DNA of 13,382 bases, from positions 1 to 13,382 of the forward strand of contig PMJT01000031.1 of assembly GCA_003158495.1 (NCBI GenBank). Direction: 5' to 3'. The translations under genes and the position numbers were made by a program. The notes beneath the pieces are model-generated. The model did no database searches, was not told the DNA's origin, and worked only from the letters and a program-made list of their open reading frames with translations. This stretch comes from Chloroflexota bacterium. GTDB lineage: Bacteria; Chloroflexota; Limnocylindria; Limnocylindrales; CSP1-4. Every line of letters starts with the position of its first letter. Position 1 is the first letter of the stretch. This document shows, piece after piece, positions 1-6,739 of the stretch.

Positions 1-925
1 TCTGGAAGATCGAGATCGGGGCGATGGCGCTCTGGACCTCCTCCTGGCGCGAGACCAGGGAGGCGACCGCGGAGTAGGCGGTGGCGTAAAAGAGGAAACC
101 GAGCAGGAACCACAAGATATCGCCGAGGATCGCGGTCACCCCGAGGGCCGGAATGGAGGCGACGTTGGTCACGTGGACCGCGACGAGCGCGGCCGCACCC
201 ACGATTGTGAGCTGCAGCAGACCCACCAGGCCAACCCCGATGACTTTGCCAGCGAGCAGGCGGCTCGGCGGGATCGTGGCGAGCAGGATCTCCATGATCC
301 GCGTCGCCTTCTCCTCGACCACGCCCTGGGCCACCATGTTCCCGTACTGGCCGAGCGCGATCCAGAGGAGTATTCCCAGGGCCAGGCTGGCGAGCAGGTT
401 CTGGGTGTCCTTGGGCGTGGTTGGCGCAAGCAGCTGAACCGGGACCAGGGACATGGCCGACTTGATTGCCGCCGGTGAGAGGCCGGCGTCGGAAAGGCGT
501 GCGGCCTCCGCAGCCAGGGATAGGGCGGACTCGACGTTCGATGGGACCGCATCCTTCACCACGGCCGTCGGCGCGGTCGACGACCCGATCACGAGGACGT
601 CGAGCGTGCCCGCCGTTATCTGCGCCTTTGCGGCTGTGACGTCGGCAATATCGCTGACCGTCACGGCCACACCCAGGGCATCGGCCGTCGCCGTGAACGA
701 ACGCTCGAGCGCCTGCGAGCCGCCGCTGAAGCCCACCCGCACAGGGGTGCTCTTGCCGGCGAGCAGCGAAGCGGCAACGATGCCGACTACGACGAGAACC
801 GCCATCACGACAGTGCCGCCAACGAAGACGCGCGACCGCAGGCGCATGCGGACTTCGCGGCGAGCAACGAGCAATGTGGTCGGCAGGTGGCGCGTGCCGC
901 CCAGATTCAAGAACCGGGCGTTCAT
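1..925 (-). CDS. ABC-2 type transporter permease, NatB-like (3' end cut by window edge)
   Basis: This is the membrane subunit of an ABC-2 exporter, partner of the ATPase just upstream. The 308 visible residues start MNARFLNLGG at an ATG whose ATGA overlaps the ATPase stop, so the two are translationally coupled. Residues 33-56 form the first membrane segment. Residues 60-170 are a large outside domain, as in the NatB/ABC2_membrane_3 family. Residues 176-194 are a second membrane segment, followed by the family hallmark around residues 202-228 (VVEEKATRIMEILLATIPP, then a conserved Lys in AGKVIG). Further membrane segments lie near 229-250 and 262-292. The visible part ends in SRQEEVQSA, typical of the region before the last helices. 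NatB-type proteins are usually about 400 residues, so roughly the last quarter lies outside the window. The substrate cannot be told; Na+ export is known for NatAB, but homologues move other compounds. Confidence 0.9.
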   Translation of the reverse strand, partial: MNARFLNLGGTRHLPTTLLVARREVRMRLRSRVFVGGTVVMAVLVVVGIVAASLLAGKSTPVRVGFSGGSQALERSFTATADALGVAVTVSDIADVTAAKAQITAGTLDVLVIGSSTAPTAVVKDAVPSNVESALSLAAEAARLSDAGLSPAAIKSAMSLVPVQLLAPTTPKDTQNLLASLALGILLWIALGQYGNMVAQGVVEEKATRIMEILLATIPPSRLLAGKVIGVGLVGLLQLTIVGAAALVAVHVTNVASIPALGVTAILGDILWFLLGFLFYATAYSAVASLVSRQEEVQSAIAPISIFQ

Positions 926-1833
926 GCCGCTGCCTCCTCGATGACCGTCCGGAAGATCTCTCCGAGAGTGGGCTCGACGCGCTCGAACTCGCGCACCGGT
1001 CCGGTATTCAACGCCTCCCGGAGCAGCTCCTGATCGTCGACGCCCGGATCCAGCTCGAACAGCCGCCGCGAGCCGTCGATCTGTACGAGCCGGACGCCCG
1101 GGACGCCGGCTTCCCAGTCGTCGGGGGCTCCGGGGACGTCGATCCAGCGGCGCTCCTGCCCTCCGGCCCGGAGCTCGTCCACGGTGCCGCACGCGACCAT
1201 CTTGCCTCGGTCGATGATGCCCACCCGGTCGCAGATCCGCTCGACAAGCTCGAGTTCGTGGCTCGAGAAGATGACGGGGACTCCTGCGTCGGCCCGTTCG
1301 CGGAGGACGCCCGCCATCACGTCGACGGCAACCGGATCGAGCCCGGCGAAAGGCTCGTCGAGCACGAGGACGTCCGGCCCGAAGACCAGTGCGGCGGCCA
1401 GCTGGACACGTTGCTGGTTGCCGAGGCTGAGCGCCTGGAGATCGTCGTTGGCCCTGTCCCTGAGGCCGAAACGATCAAGCCAGCGCACGGCCGATGCCCG
1501 CGCCTCCGAGCCACTCATGCCGTGTAGTTCGCCAAGGTATGCCAGCTGCTCGGCCAGTCGCATCTTCGGATACAGCCCGCGCTCCTCGGGCATGTAGCCG
1601 ATCCGCCTGCGCGCCGCCAGGTCGAGCGGCCGTCCATCCCATCGCACCTCGCCCGCGTCGGGAGCGAGGACTCCGAGCACGATCCGCATCGTGGTGGTCT
1701 TCCCCGCGCCGTTCCGCCCGACAAAGCCGAACAACTCGCCGGCATTGACGTCGAAGCTCAGGTCTCGTACCGCGACTGTCTCCCCGTATCGTTTCGAGAT
1801 CCCTCTGATCTCGAGACTGCGCTCAGTGCTCAT
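922..1833 (-). CDS. ABC transporter ATP-binding protein, NatA-like
   Basis: This is the cytoplasmic ATPase that powers the permease encoded immediately downstream. It has 303 residues. Walker A is GRNGAGKT at 39-46, the signature LSLGNQQ is at 135-141, Walker B VLVLDEP is at 155-161, the D-loop AGLD follows, and the switch histidine is H192 in FSSHE. After the nucleotide domain (about 7-220) comes a C-terminal extension (about 225-300) of the DUF4162 kind found in NatA/EcsA-like ATPases. The ATG at 1833 is preceded by GGAGG with 5 bases between, a strong ribosome site. Its stop overlaps the permease start by four bases. The signature has N in place of the second glycine (LSLGN rather than LSGGQ), a variation common in this subfamily (LSKGNQQ). 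Substrate unknown. Confidence 0.95.
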   Translation of the reverse strand: MSTERSLEIRGISKRYGETVAVRDLSFDVNAGELFGFVGRNGAGKTTTMRIVLGVLAPDAGEVRWDGRPLDLAARRRIGYMPEERGLYPKMRLAEQLAYLGELHGMSGSEARASAVRWLDRFGLRDRANDDLQALSLGNQQRVQLAAALVFGPDVLVLDEPFAGLDPVAVDVMAGVLRERADAGVPVIFSSHELELVERICDRVGIIDRGKMVACGTVDELRAGGQERRWIDVPGAPDDWEAGVPGVRLVQIDGSRRLFELDPGVDDQELLREALNTGPVREFERVEPTLGEIFRTVIEEAAA

Positions 1834-2001
1834 CTGTCCTCCGGTGCAATCGCCGCGCGTTCGCCTGTCGAAGAGTCAGCGTCTGTTTGATCGGGGACCC
1901 CGGTGGGGCGATGATGGCCTCGAAAGGGCGCGTTCGCATGACGCCAACGCATCCTGTCGACAGGAGGCTCTGGTTAGTCTCCTTGTGATCTCGTCGCGAT
2001 A
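1834..2001. other. Upstream region of the ABC operon, no gene seen
   Basis: No convincing reading frame or hairpin was found here. It should contain the promoter of the minus-strand ABC operon, but no clear -35/-10 pair could be picked out. Together with the doubtful small ORF at 2002-2199 and the repeat at 2202-2282, it fills the 485 bases between the ATPase and the next secure gene. Confidence 0.5.
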
Positions 2002-2199
2002 GTGGCCGTTGACATTATCGTGTCGCGTGACTCGCAGCCCAACCACATCGGCTCCTCGCTCGCCGTGCGCCTCACGGCGGCGGTGATCGCCACCGCGTTC
2101 GCGGCCGCAGCCAAGATCGCCGCCGGACCGCGAGCCGCGGCCGCAACGGCTGTGGTGGGGGTCCTGATCGCTGTTGTGCTGCTCCGCCAGCGGGCATAG
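2002..2199 (+). CDS. Possible small membrane protein (65 aa), doubtful
   Basis: This is a GTG-started frame of 65 residues that I do not recognise. After a polar start (VDIIVSRDSQPNHIG) it is almost wholly hydrophobic and alanine/valine rich, with two possible membrane spans (about 22-40 and 46-61) separated by AAGPRAA and closed by LLRQRA. That would be a sensible inside-positive hairpin. Against it: no Shine-Dalgarno is visible before the GTG, alanine-rich frames arise easily in DNA of this composition, and other frames are open over the same bases. It stops two bases before the inverted repeat that begins at 2202. Confidence 0.3.
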   Translation: MAVDIIVSRDSQPNHIGSSLAVRLTAAVIATAFAAAAKIAAGPRAAAATAVVGVLIAVVLLRQRA

Positions 2200-2201
2200 C
2201 C

Positions 2202-2282
2202 GTCCGGACCTTCCCGGTTGCAAGGACGCGCCGCTGACGCTGACCTGGCCAGGCAACCGCCGCCGCGCTCCGGCTGGACGCC
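2202..2282 (+). repeat. Left arm of an ~80-bp inverted repeat flanking the gene at 2319-2900
   Basis: Aligned by eye with the reverse complement of 2957-3036, about 69 of 81 columns agree, with one single-base gap. 26 consecutive bases are identical (2231-2256, containing the palindrome CCTGGCCAGG). Both arms begin GTCCGGAC at the outer end and close with CGGCTGGAC at the inner end. Ten of the eleven substitutions are transitions, which fits decay of a true duplicate. This arm lies 36 bases past the stop of the enclosed gene. Confidence 0.85.
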
Positions 2283-2318
2283 AGTTGTCTGCTTAGCCAA
2301 CGGGGAAGCACTAACGTC

Positions 2319-2900
2319 CTAAGCGGCTGCCTCGTGCGCCACTGGAGATGTTGGCCAGAACCAGGCCGCAGCGAGGCTGGCCAACGCGAGTGCCACCAGC
2401 ATCGCCAGCCACGCTGCGATCACGATGAGCAACGCGTCGTTCTCGCGGATCTCCACCTGCTCCAACGAGCGGCCAGCGAGGACGGTGCCGCCGTGCCACG
2501 GCACTACGACGGCCGCCATCCGCACCCCACTGCTAGGTTGCCAGGTGACAATGTCGGGCGGATTGTTCAAAGCACTGGTGAGTACGCCGGCGGGCGGGAT
2601 CGGGTCGTGGCCGTCGAGCTGGCCGTCGGTCGCGAGGACTTTGCCAGAGGAGTCGAAGATGACCAGGAACGGAGCCAGGCTCTGCGCCACATCTATCCGA
2701 CCGACACTAACCAGGTCCGACGGCTGAGCACCAGCATCCAGAGCGGTAGAAGCATCCTCCGCCATTTGGATCTGCGGGTCGTTGGCTCCCGAGCGAAGGT
2801 CCTGCTGGTTGGAGGCGTATACCAGCCCGCAGCACAGCGTCGCGAGAACGGCGAGCGGGAGGAAGAAGGCACAGGCACGTCGCGCGAACGGCGATTGCAT
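2319..2900 (-). CDS. Hypothetical two-span membrane protein with sensor-like external domain
   Basis: A 193-residue protein I cannot name. Residues 9-30 form an N-terminal membrane anchor and 156-178 a second one. The roughly 125 residues between them (SNQQDLRSGAND to EQVEIREND) should lie outside the cell. Parts of this loop look like a PAS/Cache-type sensor as found before histidine kinases: APFLVIFDSSGKVLATDGQL, then GVRMAAVVVPWHGGTVLAGRSL, a pattern common in such folds. The protein ends only about 11 residues after the second span, so no kinase, HAMP or GGDEF output domain is attached. It might be a stand-alone sensor, a partner protein, or the truncated front of a former kinase. The start at 2900 has a weak GAGG about 10 bases upstream. 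The gene sits alone inside an inverted repeat pair (2202-2282 and 2957-3036). Confidence 0.75.
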   Translation of the reverse strand: MQSPFARRACAFFLPLAVLATLCCGLVYASNQQDLRSGANDPQIQMAEDASTALDAGAQPSDLVSVGRIDVAQSLAPFLVIFDSSGKVLATDGQLDGHDPIPPAGVLTSALNNPPDIVTWQPSSGVRMAAVVVPWHGGTVLAGRSLEQVEIRENDALLIVIAAWLAMLVALALASLAAAWFWPTSPVAHEAAA

Positions 2901-2956
2901 GTCAGACGACCTCTAGCTCGGGTTTGACTCGGCCGGATCGTACTCCCAGTGTCCGA

Positions 2957-3036
2957 GGTGTCCAGCCGGGAAACGGCGGCGTTGCCTGGCCAGGTCAGCG
3001 TCAGCGGTGCGTCCTTGTGATCAGGAAAGTCCGGAC
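2957..3036 (-). repeat. Right arm of the ~80-bp inverted repeat
   Basis: This is the inverted partner of 2202-2282, about 85% identical by hand alignment. Its outer end reads TGTCCGGAC on the minus strand. It lies about 56 bases upstream of the start of the enclosed membrane-protein gene, so that gene's promoter is either in this arm or in the short gap. No direct target duplication is evident outside the two arms. Confidence 0.85.
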
Positions 3037-3087
3037 ATCCGTGTGCCGGCCGGCTCTTGCGTGACGACGGACGCCTTCGGGCGGATC

Positions 3088-3458
3088 ATGGCGGAAGCGC
3101 CGTCAACCGACGATCGACTTGATCGGCTGTCGCGCCTGAAGCCGGACGACCTGGAGGCGATCGTGCGCTCAGCGCGGAAACCCGCCGGACCATAGAAGGG
3201 ATCGCCATCCCCGATGATCTGGCGGCGGCGATCACCCGCTTGCTCGCCCGGCTCGGCGAGCAAGCCGCCTACGCCGTCCGATCCCGAGCGATGGCGGAGG
3301 ACTTCCCGGCGGCCTCCTTCGCGGGCCAGCAGAACCCGTATCTGAACGTCGTGGTAGCGGCCGTTAATGGGCTGATGGTGCACCCGCCGCCGTCTCAGGC
3401 GACATCTCTCTGTCGGCGAGTGGATACGGGCGCCGATTCGGCACGGCCGAACAGGTAG
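3088..3458 (+). pseudogene. Possible frameshifted small gene, product unknown
   Basis: From ATG 3088 a coding-looking frame gives 35 residues (MAEAPSTDDRLDRLSRL, KPDDLEAIVRS) and stops at 3193-3195. Shifting by -1 near 3165 continues smoothly as RALSAETRRTIEGIAIPDD, then LAAAITRLLARLGEQAA and on to AAVNGLMVHPPP, open to the TAG at 3456-3458. Joined, the two pieces read like one amphipathic helical protein of about 120 residues, with LEAIVR running into ALSAETRR. This suggests loss of one base, in the organism or in the assembly. The tail overlaps the convergent EAL gene (which ends at 3395), so the true end is unclear. I do not recognise a family. A weak GGGCGG lies before the ATG. Alternatively the 35-residue peptide is the whole gene, or neither frame is coding. 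Confidence 0.3.
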
Positions 3459-5251
3459 CCCTGGCCGTAGTCGACCCGAAGGGCGAGCAACGCTGCGCGC
3501 TCGGCTTCTGTCTCTATGCCCTCAGCCACCAGGCGGAAGGCTCCACGATCCGAGAAGTGCACCATGCCGGCCACGAGCGCCTGGCGGGCCGGATCGGAGT
3601 CGATTCCGCGCACCAGGCCGATGTCGAGCTTGACCACATCCGGCCTTAGCTCCAGGACGTGGCGCAAGCTCGCGAAGCCGGCCCCAGCATCGTCGACCGC
3701 TAGGCGGACGCCAGGACCAAATGCGCGCACGGCCGTTCTGAGCGCGGCGTAGTCGTCGATAGGGACGTGCTCGGTCACCTCCACGGTCACTGGCCGGCGG
3801 ACCAGGCCAAGCAAAGGGGATGCTAGACCGGACAGGACGAACTCGGGCGAAAGGTTGACCGACAGGTACGCGGATACCGGCTCCAGCCCATCTGACGCCG
3901 CAACGGCCGCGGCCATGGTGGCGAGCTCGAAGTCTTGCCCGAGGCCGACGCGATTGGCGGCAGCGAAGACGCGATCGGGGCGTTCGCCGTATGAGAACCG
4001 CGTGAGGGCTTCATACCCCACGATCGTTCCCGATGCGAGCTCGACGATCGGCTGGAATACAGGAGCGAAACTCCGCTCGTCGATCATTGAACGCAGGATG
4101 CCGATCTCGATCGATTGGTCATCTAGCGCGGCAAGCTGGGGGGCCAGTATCGAACCTATCAAAGATGCCGCCTCGACCACCGAAGGCAATGAGCCATAAA
4201 GAAGGGCACGTCGATGAAGGCCGCCCGCGCCGGTTCCGGCGCCATAGCCAACGCCCAGGACGCCCACAACTGCGCCAGCGTGAACGATGGGCGCGTGCAG
4301 GGTGATCCGCAGGCCCGCCTCATACATCCGCCGGTCGTAATTGGAAGACTCTTCTGTGGCCTCCCAATCAGCGACCCAGGGACCATCGTGCACGCGGCTC
4401 CGAAGGTACCCAGCTCGTTCTTCATCAACCTGCAATCCTGCCACGACGGGCAGTTCTCCCGGCAGTCGAGACGAGTGGGCAAGATGGCGAACGGTTCCGT
4501 CGGGCAAGAAGGCTCCCAGCAGGACCAGGTCGAAGCCCGCAGCTTCCGCCACCTCGGCCACTATCGATTCGGCGGTGTCGCTGAGCGATTCGCCTGGGGC
4601 GAGACAATGCATGAGTTCGGCCAGCCGATTGTGGGCTCGACCCAGCCGATCGAGCATGATTCGGCCGACGAGCCCGAGGATTCCGGCCACGGCGGCTCCC
4701 ACGAGGCCGATCCACGCGGCTCCGCCGAGATCCCCGACGACCCAGAACGCCGCGCCAAGAAAGGAGATCTGGCCGGCGAGCCAGAACACCGCGACCCGTG
4801 TTTGCAGCACGACCGAGAGTGAGGAGGCAGTCAGGATTGCGACCACCGCGACGGGTGCGTGCTCGTAAGTGCCAGTCGTAGCCGAGGCGAGAGCCATCGC
4901 CGGAACCAGCAACGGCCAGCCGAGCAGCGCGCTCAGGGCCGCCCCTGCCGCCCATTCGGGGCTGCGCCGACGGCCTGCCAGGATCGATATCGAGGCTCCA
5001 ACCAGAAGCAAGCCCAGAAGAACCCCGAGGACGCCCCGGTCTCCGGCTCCGAGACCGAGCGCGATGGCGAGGACCAGAGCGATGCCGGTCCCAGCAGTCA
5101 GTAGATACGCGCTGGCGAGTTCAGCTTCGGGCGGTATGAAACCGGGCCGACCAGACACCTCGAACCCGGTCAATCGCGCCAGCGCTCGCCGCATGCGCAA
5201 CCCGCCCTCCGGGTCCAGTCGTCCGGTGGGGCCTGCGTCCGGGATTGCCAT
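3395..5251 (-). CDS. Membrane-anchored GAF-EAL protein, predicted c-di-GMP phosphodiesterase
   Basis: A 618-residue signalling enzyme predicted to hydrolyse cyclic di-GMP. Residues about 46-200 hold five to six membrane segments (MASE-like). Residues 215-375 are a GAF-type sensor domain (LVLLGAFLPDGTVRHLA, later LHAPIVHAGAVVGVLGVGYG). Residues 390-605 are an EAL domain. The catalytic and metal-binding set looks complete: E414 in YEALTRF, N466 in SVNLSPEF, E491/E494 in VEVTEH, D520/D521 in AVDDAGAG, K541 in VVKLDIG, E578 in AEGIETEAE, and Q597 in YGQGYLFGR. DDAGAG differs mildly from the usual DDFGTG. The start is ATG 5251, preceded by AGGGG about 7 bases upstream. The frame stays open far upstream to 6535, but that part is antisense noise over the HAD gene in another frame. 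It may share transcription with the HAD gene 278 bases upstream. Confidence 0.92.
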   Translation of the reverse strand: MAIPDAGPTGRLDPEGGLRMRRALARLTGFEVSGRPGFIPPEAELASAYLLTAGTGIALVLAIALGLGAGDRGVLGVLLGLLLVGASISILAGRRRSPEWAAGAALSALLGWPLLVPAMALASATTGTYEHAPVAVVAILTASSLSVVLQTRVAVFWLAGQISFLGAAFWVVGDLGGAAWIGLVGAAVAGILGLVGRIMLDRLGRAHNRLAELMHCLAPGESLSDTAESIVAEVAEAAGFDLVLLGAFLPDGTVRHLAHSSRLPGELPVVAGLQVDEERAGYLRSRVHDGPWVADWEATEESSNYDRRMYEAGLRITLHAPIVHAGAVVGVLGVGYGAGTGAGGLHRRALLYGSLPSVVEAASLIGSILAPQLAALDDQSIEIGILRSMIDERSFAPVFQPIVELASGTIVGYEALTRFSYGERPDRVFAAANRVGLGQDFELATMAAAVAASDGLEPVSAYLSVNLSPEFVLSGLASPLLGLVRRPVTVEVTEHVPIDDYAALRTAVRAFGPGVRLAVDDAGAGFASLRHVLELRPDVVKLDIGLVRGIDSDPARQALVAGMVHFSDRGAFRLVAEGIETEAERAALLALRVDYGQGYLFGRAESAPVSTRRQRDVA

Positions 5252-5274
5252 CGAGTGACCCCTGTGCGAGTTGG

Positions 5275-5403
5275 CTAGGCTGCAGCCGCTAGGCCAGCCC
5301 GATCCCCCGCCCCGAAGAGCGCGTCCAGATCGAGCAGGATGACGAGTTGGTCTGCGAGCTGGGCGATGCTCTTGTGGCAGGTGTCGGTATGGCGAGGCGA
5401 CTC
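5275..5403 (-). pseudogene. CheW C-terminal remnant
   Basis: After an in-frame TAA at 5406-5404 this frame reads ESPRHTDTCHK, then SIAQLADQLVILLDLDALFG and a short alanine-rich tail to a TAG at 5277-5275. The core (a residue pair like IAQLADQLVILLDLDALF) matches the last strands and helix of CheW, where proteins end in the pattern LVILLDLDRLL. CheW is about 150 residues and couples chemoreceptors to the kinase CheA; here only about 30 residues remain. No upstream CheW sequence was found in any frame between 5404 and the HAD gene. It is most likely debris of a lost chemotaxis gene. It is too short for certainty, although the C-terminal pattern is specific. Confidence 0.5.
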
Positions 5404-5469
5404 TTAAGGGGTGAAATTCGGCCGTGCGAGCCGCTCCGGCGGGCGGCCTTGCGAGCCGCCCCGGAACGT

Positions 5470-5516
5470 GGCCACGGCCACCGCCATGGCCACCGCAACG
5501 GCAACGGGGATGGCCG
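5470..5516. repeat. Imperfect GGCCAC-type short tandem repeat
   Basis: A run of near-hexameric units (GGCCAC, GGCCACC, GCCATGGCCACC, GCAACGGCAACG, GGGATGGCC) lies just after the HAD stop. On the plus strand it would encode alternating Gly/His/Arg/Asn, on the minus strand alternating Val/Ala. Neither product looks like a real protein, so it is best read as simple-sequence expansion in a spacer. Confidence 0.55.
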
Positions 5517-5529
5517 CCCCAGCCAGTGA

Positions 5530-6525
5530 TCAGGCAGCGGTCAGGCCCAGGTCCGGCTCCGGGTCGTCGTCCCAGCCCGGCGGCCGCGCAGTGCCGGCTT
5601 GGACCAGGGGGATGCCGCCGGGTCGCATCGGCCGAGGCCGGACGGGTTCGAAGCCAAGATCTGGGAAGAAGAAGCGGAGCGCTTCCAGGGCACCATCGTA
5701 AGCGGACGAGGAGACCACCCTGGTGGCCTCGGCCAGGATCGAGCCGGGAACGACTGCCGAGCCGTCCACTGGCAGCAGGGCCGCACTGTGTCCGGCAAAG
5801 GCGAGCATCTCGCGGTCGTTCGGGCCGTCGCCCATTGCCGCGACATGCTCGCGGCCCAGCCGCAGCGAGCCGGCAACGCGCCGCAGGGCCTCGCCCTTGT
5901 TCGTGCCGGGCGCCATGATCTCGAAGCCGAACTGGTCGCTGTAGACGACCGACGCCCGGCCACCGAACCAGTCGACGGCCTCGGCGACGGCCCGCGTATG
6001 TTCGTTGGGAGAGGTAGGAATGTAGACCCTGATTGGGCCGTCGCCCGCCTGGCTTTCGAGCGACTCGACATGCCGCAACCGCGGCCCAAGGGCGAAGTCG
6101 GGCGTGCCGTCGGCGGCTTCCGCCCCGGCCCGGCCCGGTCGAATTCGCTGGCGCACATGGCCGTCGAGGAACCCGAGCAGCGGCGAGGAACCGAGCTCGC
6201 CGGCAAATGCGAGACCGTCGATCACCAGCTCGCGGTCCAGCCGCCTGGCCCAACCGACTTCGCAGGTGACGGGCGACACGAACGCGCCGCCGTTCATCAC
6301 TATCTGGGGACCGCGCAGTCCGAGCTGGCGGGCGATGTCCGTCACAGCCCAGGGGCTCCGGCCGGTCGAAAGGACGACCTGTATGCCGGCCGCCTTGACC
6401 GCGATGATCGCCGACCGAACAGACGGTCGGAGGATACCGGCCTCGTCCAGAAGCGTTCCGTCGAGGTCGCAGGCAAGCAGCCGTGGCGTCCGCACGGCCG
6501 CCGAGCGTGGCTGGATGGCCATCAT
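5530..6525 (-). CDS. Cof-type HAD-superfamily (IIB) phosphatase
   Basis: A predicted cytoplasmic Mg-dependent phosphatase of small phosphorylated metabolites. It has 331 residues from ATG 6525. Motif I is LLACDLDGTLLD (nucleophile D20, acid/base D22), motif II is VVLSTGRSPWA, the motif III lysine lies in GTNKGEALRR, and motif IV is AAMGDGPNDREML. The stretch between motifs II and III is the C2B-type cap expected of the Cof/YkrA group. Family members are usually 260-290 residues; the extra length here is a proline/arginine-rich C-terminal tail of about 35-40 residues (RPRPMRPGGIPLVQAG and on). The start is uncertain: GTG 6537, ATG 6525 and ATG 6522 are in frame and none has a clear ribosome site. 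TATAGA at 6552-6547, nine bases before the GTG, could be a -10 element, which would favour a very short leader. Substrate unknown. Confidence 0.9.
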   Translation of the reverse strand: MMAIQPRSAAVRTPRLLACDLDGTLLDEAGILRPSVRSAIIAVKAAGIQVVLSTGRSPWAVTDIARQLGLRGPQIVMNGGAFVSPVTCEVGWARRLDRELVIDGLAFAGELGSSPLLGFLDGHVRQRIRPGRAGAEAADGTPDFALGPRLRHVESLESQAGDGPIRVYIPTSPNEHTRAVAEAVDWFGGRASVVYSDQFGFEIMAPGTNKGEALRRVAGSLRLGREHVAAMGDGPNDREMLAFAGHSAALLPVDGSAVVPGSILAEATRVVSSSAYDGALEALRFFFPDLGFEPVRPRPMRPGGIPLVQAGTARPPGWDDDPEPDLGLTAA

Positions 6526-6680
6526 TTCGCACCACACGGCGATTTGTCTATATTCATCTCGTCCACAGATTGGCCGACCGACGACATCGGGGCGTTAGCG
6601 GCGTGATAACAGATGGTCAACGGGGCGGCGAGCGCCGCGCTCCGCGCAACGACCCGGGGCCAATGCGGACATCGAGGAGA

Positions 6681-6713
6681 GGCCGCGGCTGTAACCTCTA
6701 CGTAGCCGCGGCC
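6681..6713. promoter_or_regulatory. Perfect 10-bp dyad upstream of the telA-like gene
   Basis: Arms GGCCGCGGCT (6681-6690) and AGCCGCGGCC (6704-6713) are perfect inverted repeats separated by 13 bases, in which GTA and TAC could pair further. The dyad ends 10 bases before the Shine-Dalgarno of the gene at 6740. It could be an operator or an mRNA hairpin controlling initiation. It lies between divergent genes but much closer to the plus-strand one. Confidence 0.6.
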
Positions 6714-6739
6714 CGCGGACTACGGAGGAGCAACGGCGA

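Noticed and set aside
922..1527. 217-residue plus-strand frame opposite the ABC ATPase
   Set aside because: The minus strand has all ABC motifs. The plus frame is an antisense shadow.
5274..5294. Direct GCTAGGC repeats around a TGCAG core as an attachment site
   Set aside because: They are only seven bases long, lie within the CheW remnant and have no recombinase nearby; this is compatible with chance.
5347..5529. Plus-strand His/Gly-repeat peptide (GHGHRHGHRNGNGDG) as a metal-binding protein
   Set aside because: It is produced by a simple GGCCAC-type repeat in a spacer, has no ribosome site, and lies opposite the CheW remnant.
5252..6535. Upstream 428 codons of the long minus-strand frame ending at 3395, which would make a 1046-residue protein
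   Set aside because: The upstream part is low-complexity Arg/Gly/Pro sequence lying in another frame of the well-supported HAD gene. The real EAL protein starts at ATG 5251 with a ribosome site and a membrane domain.
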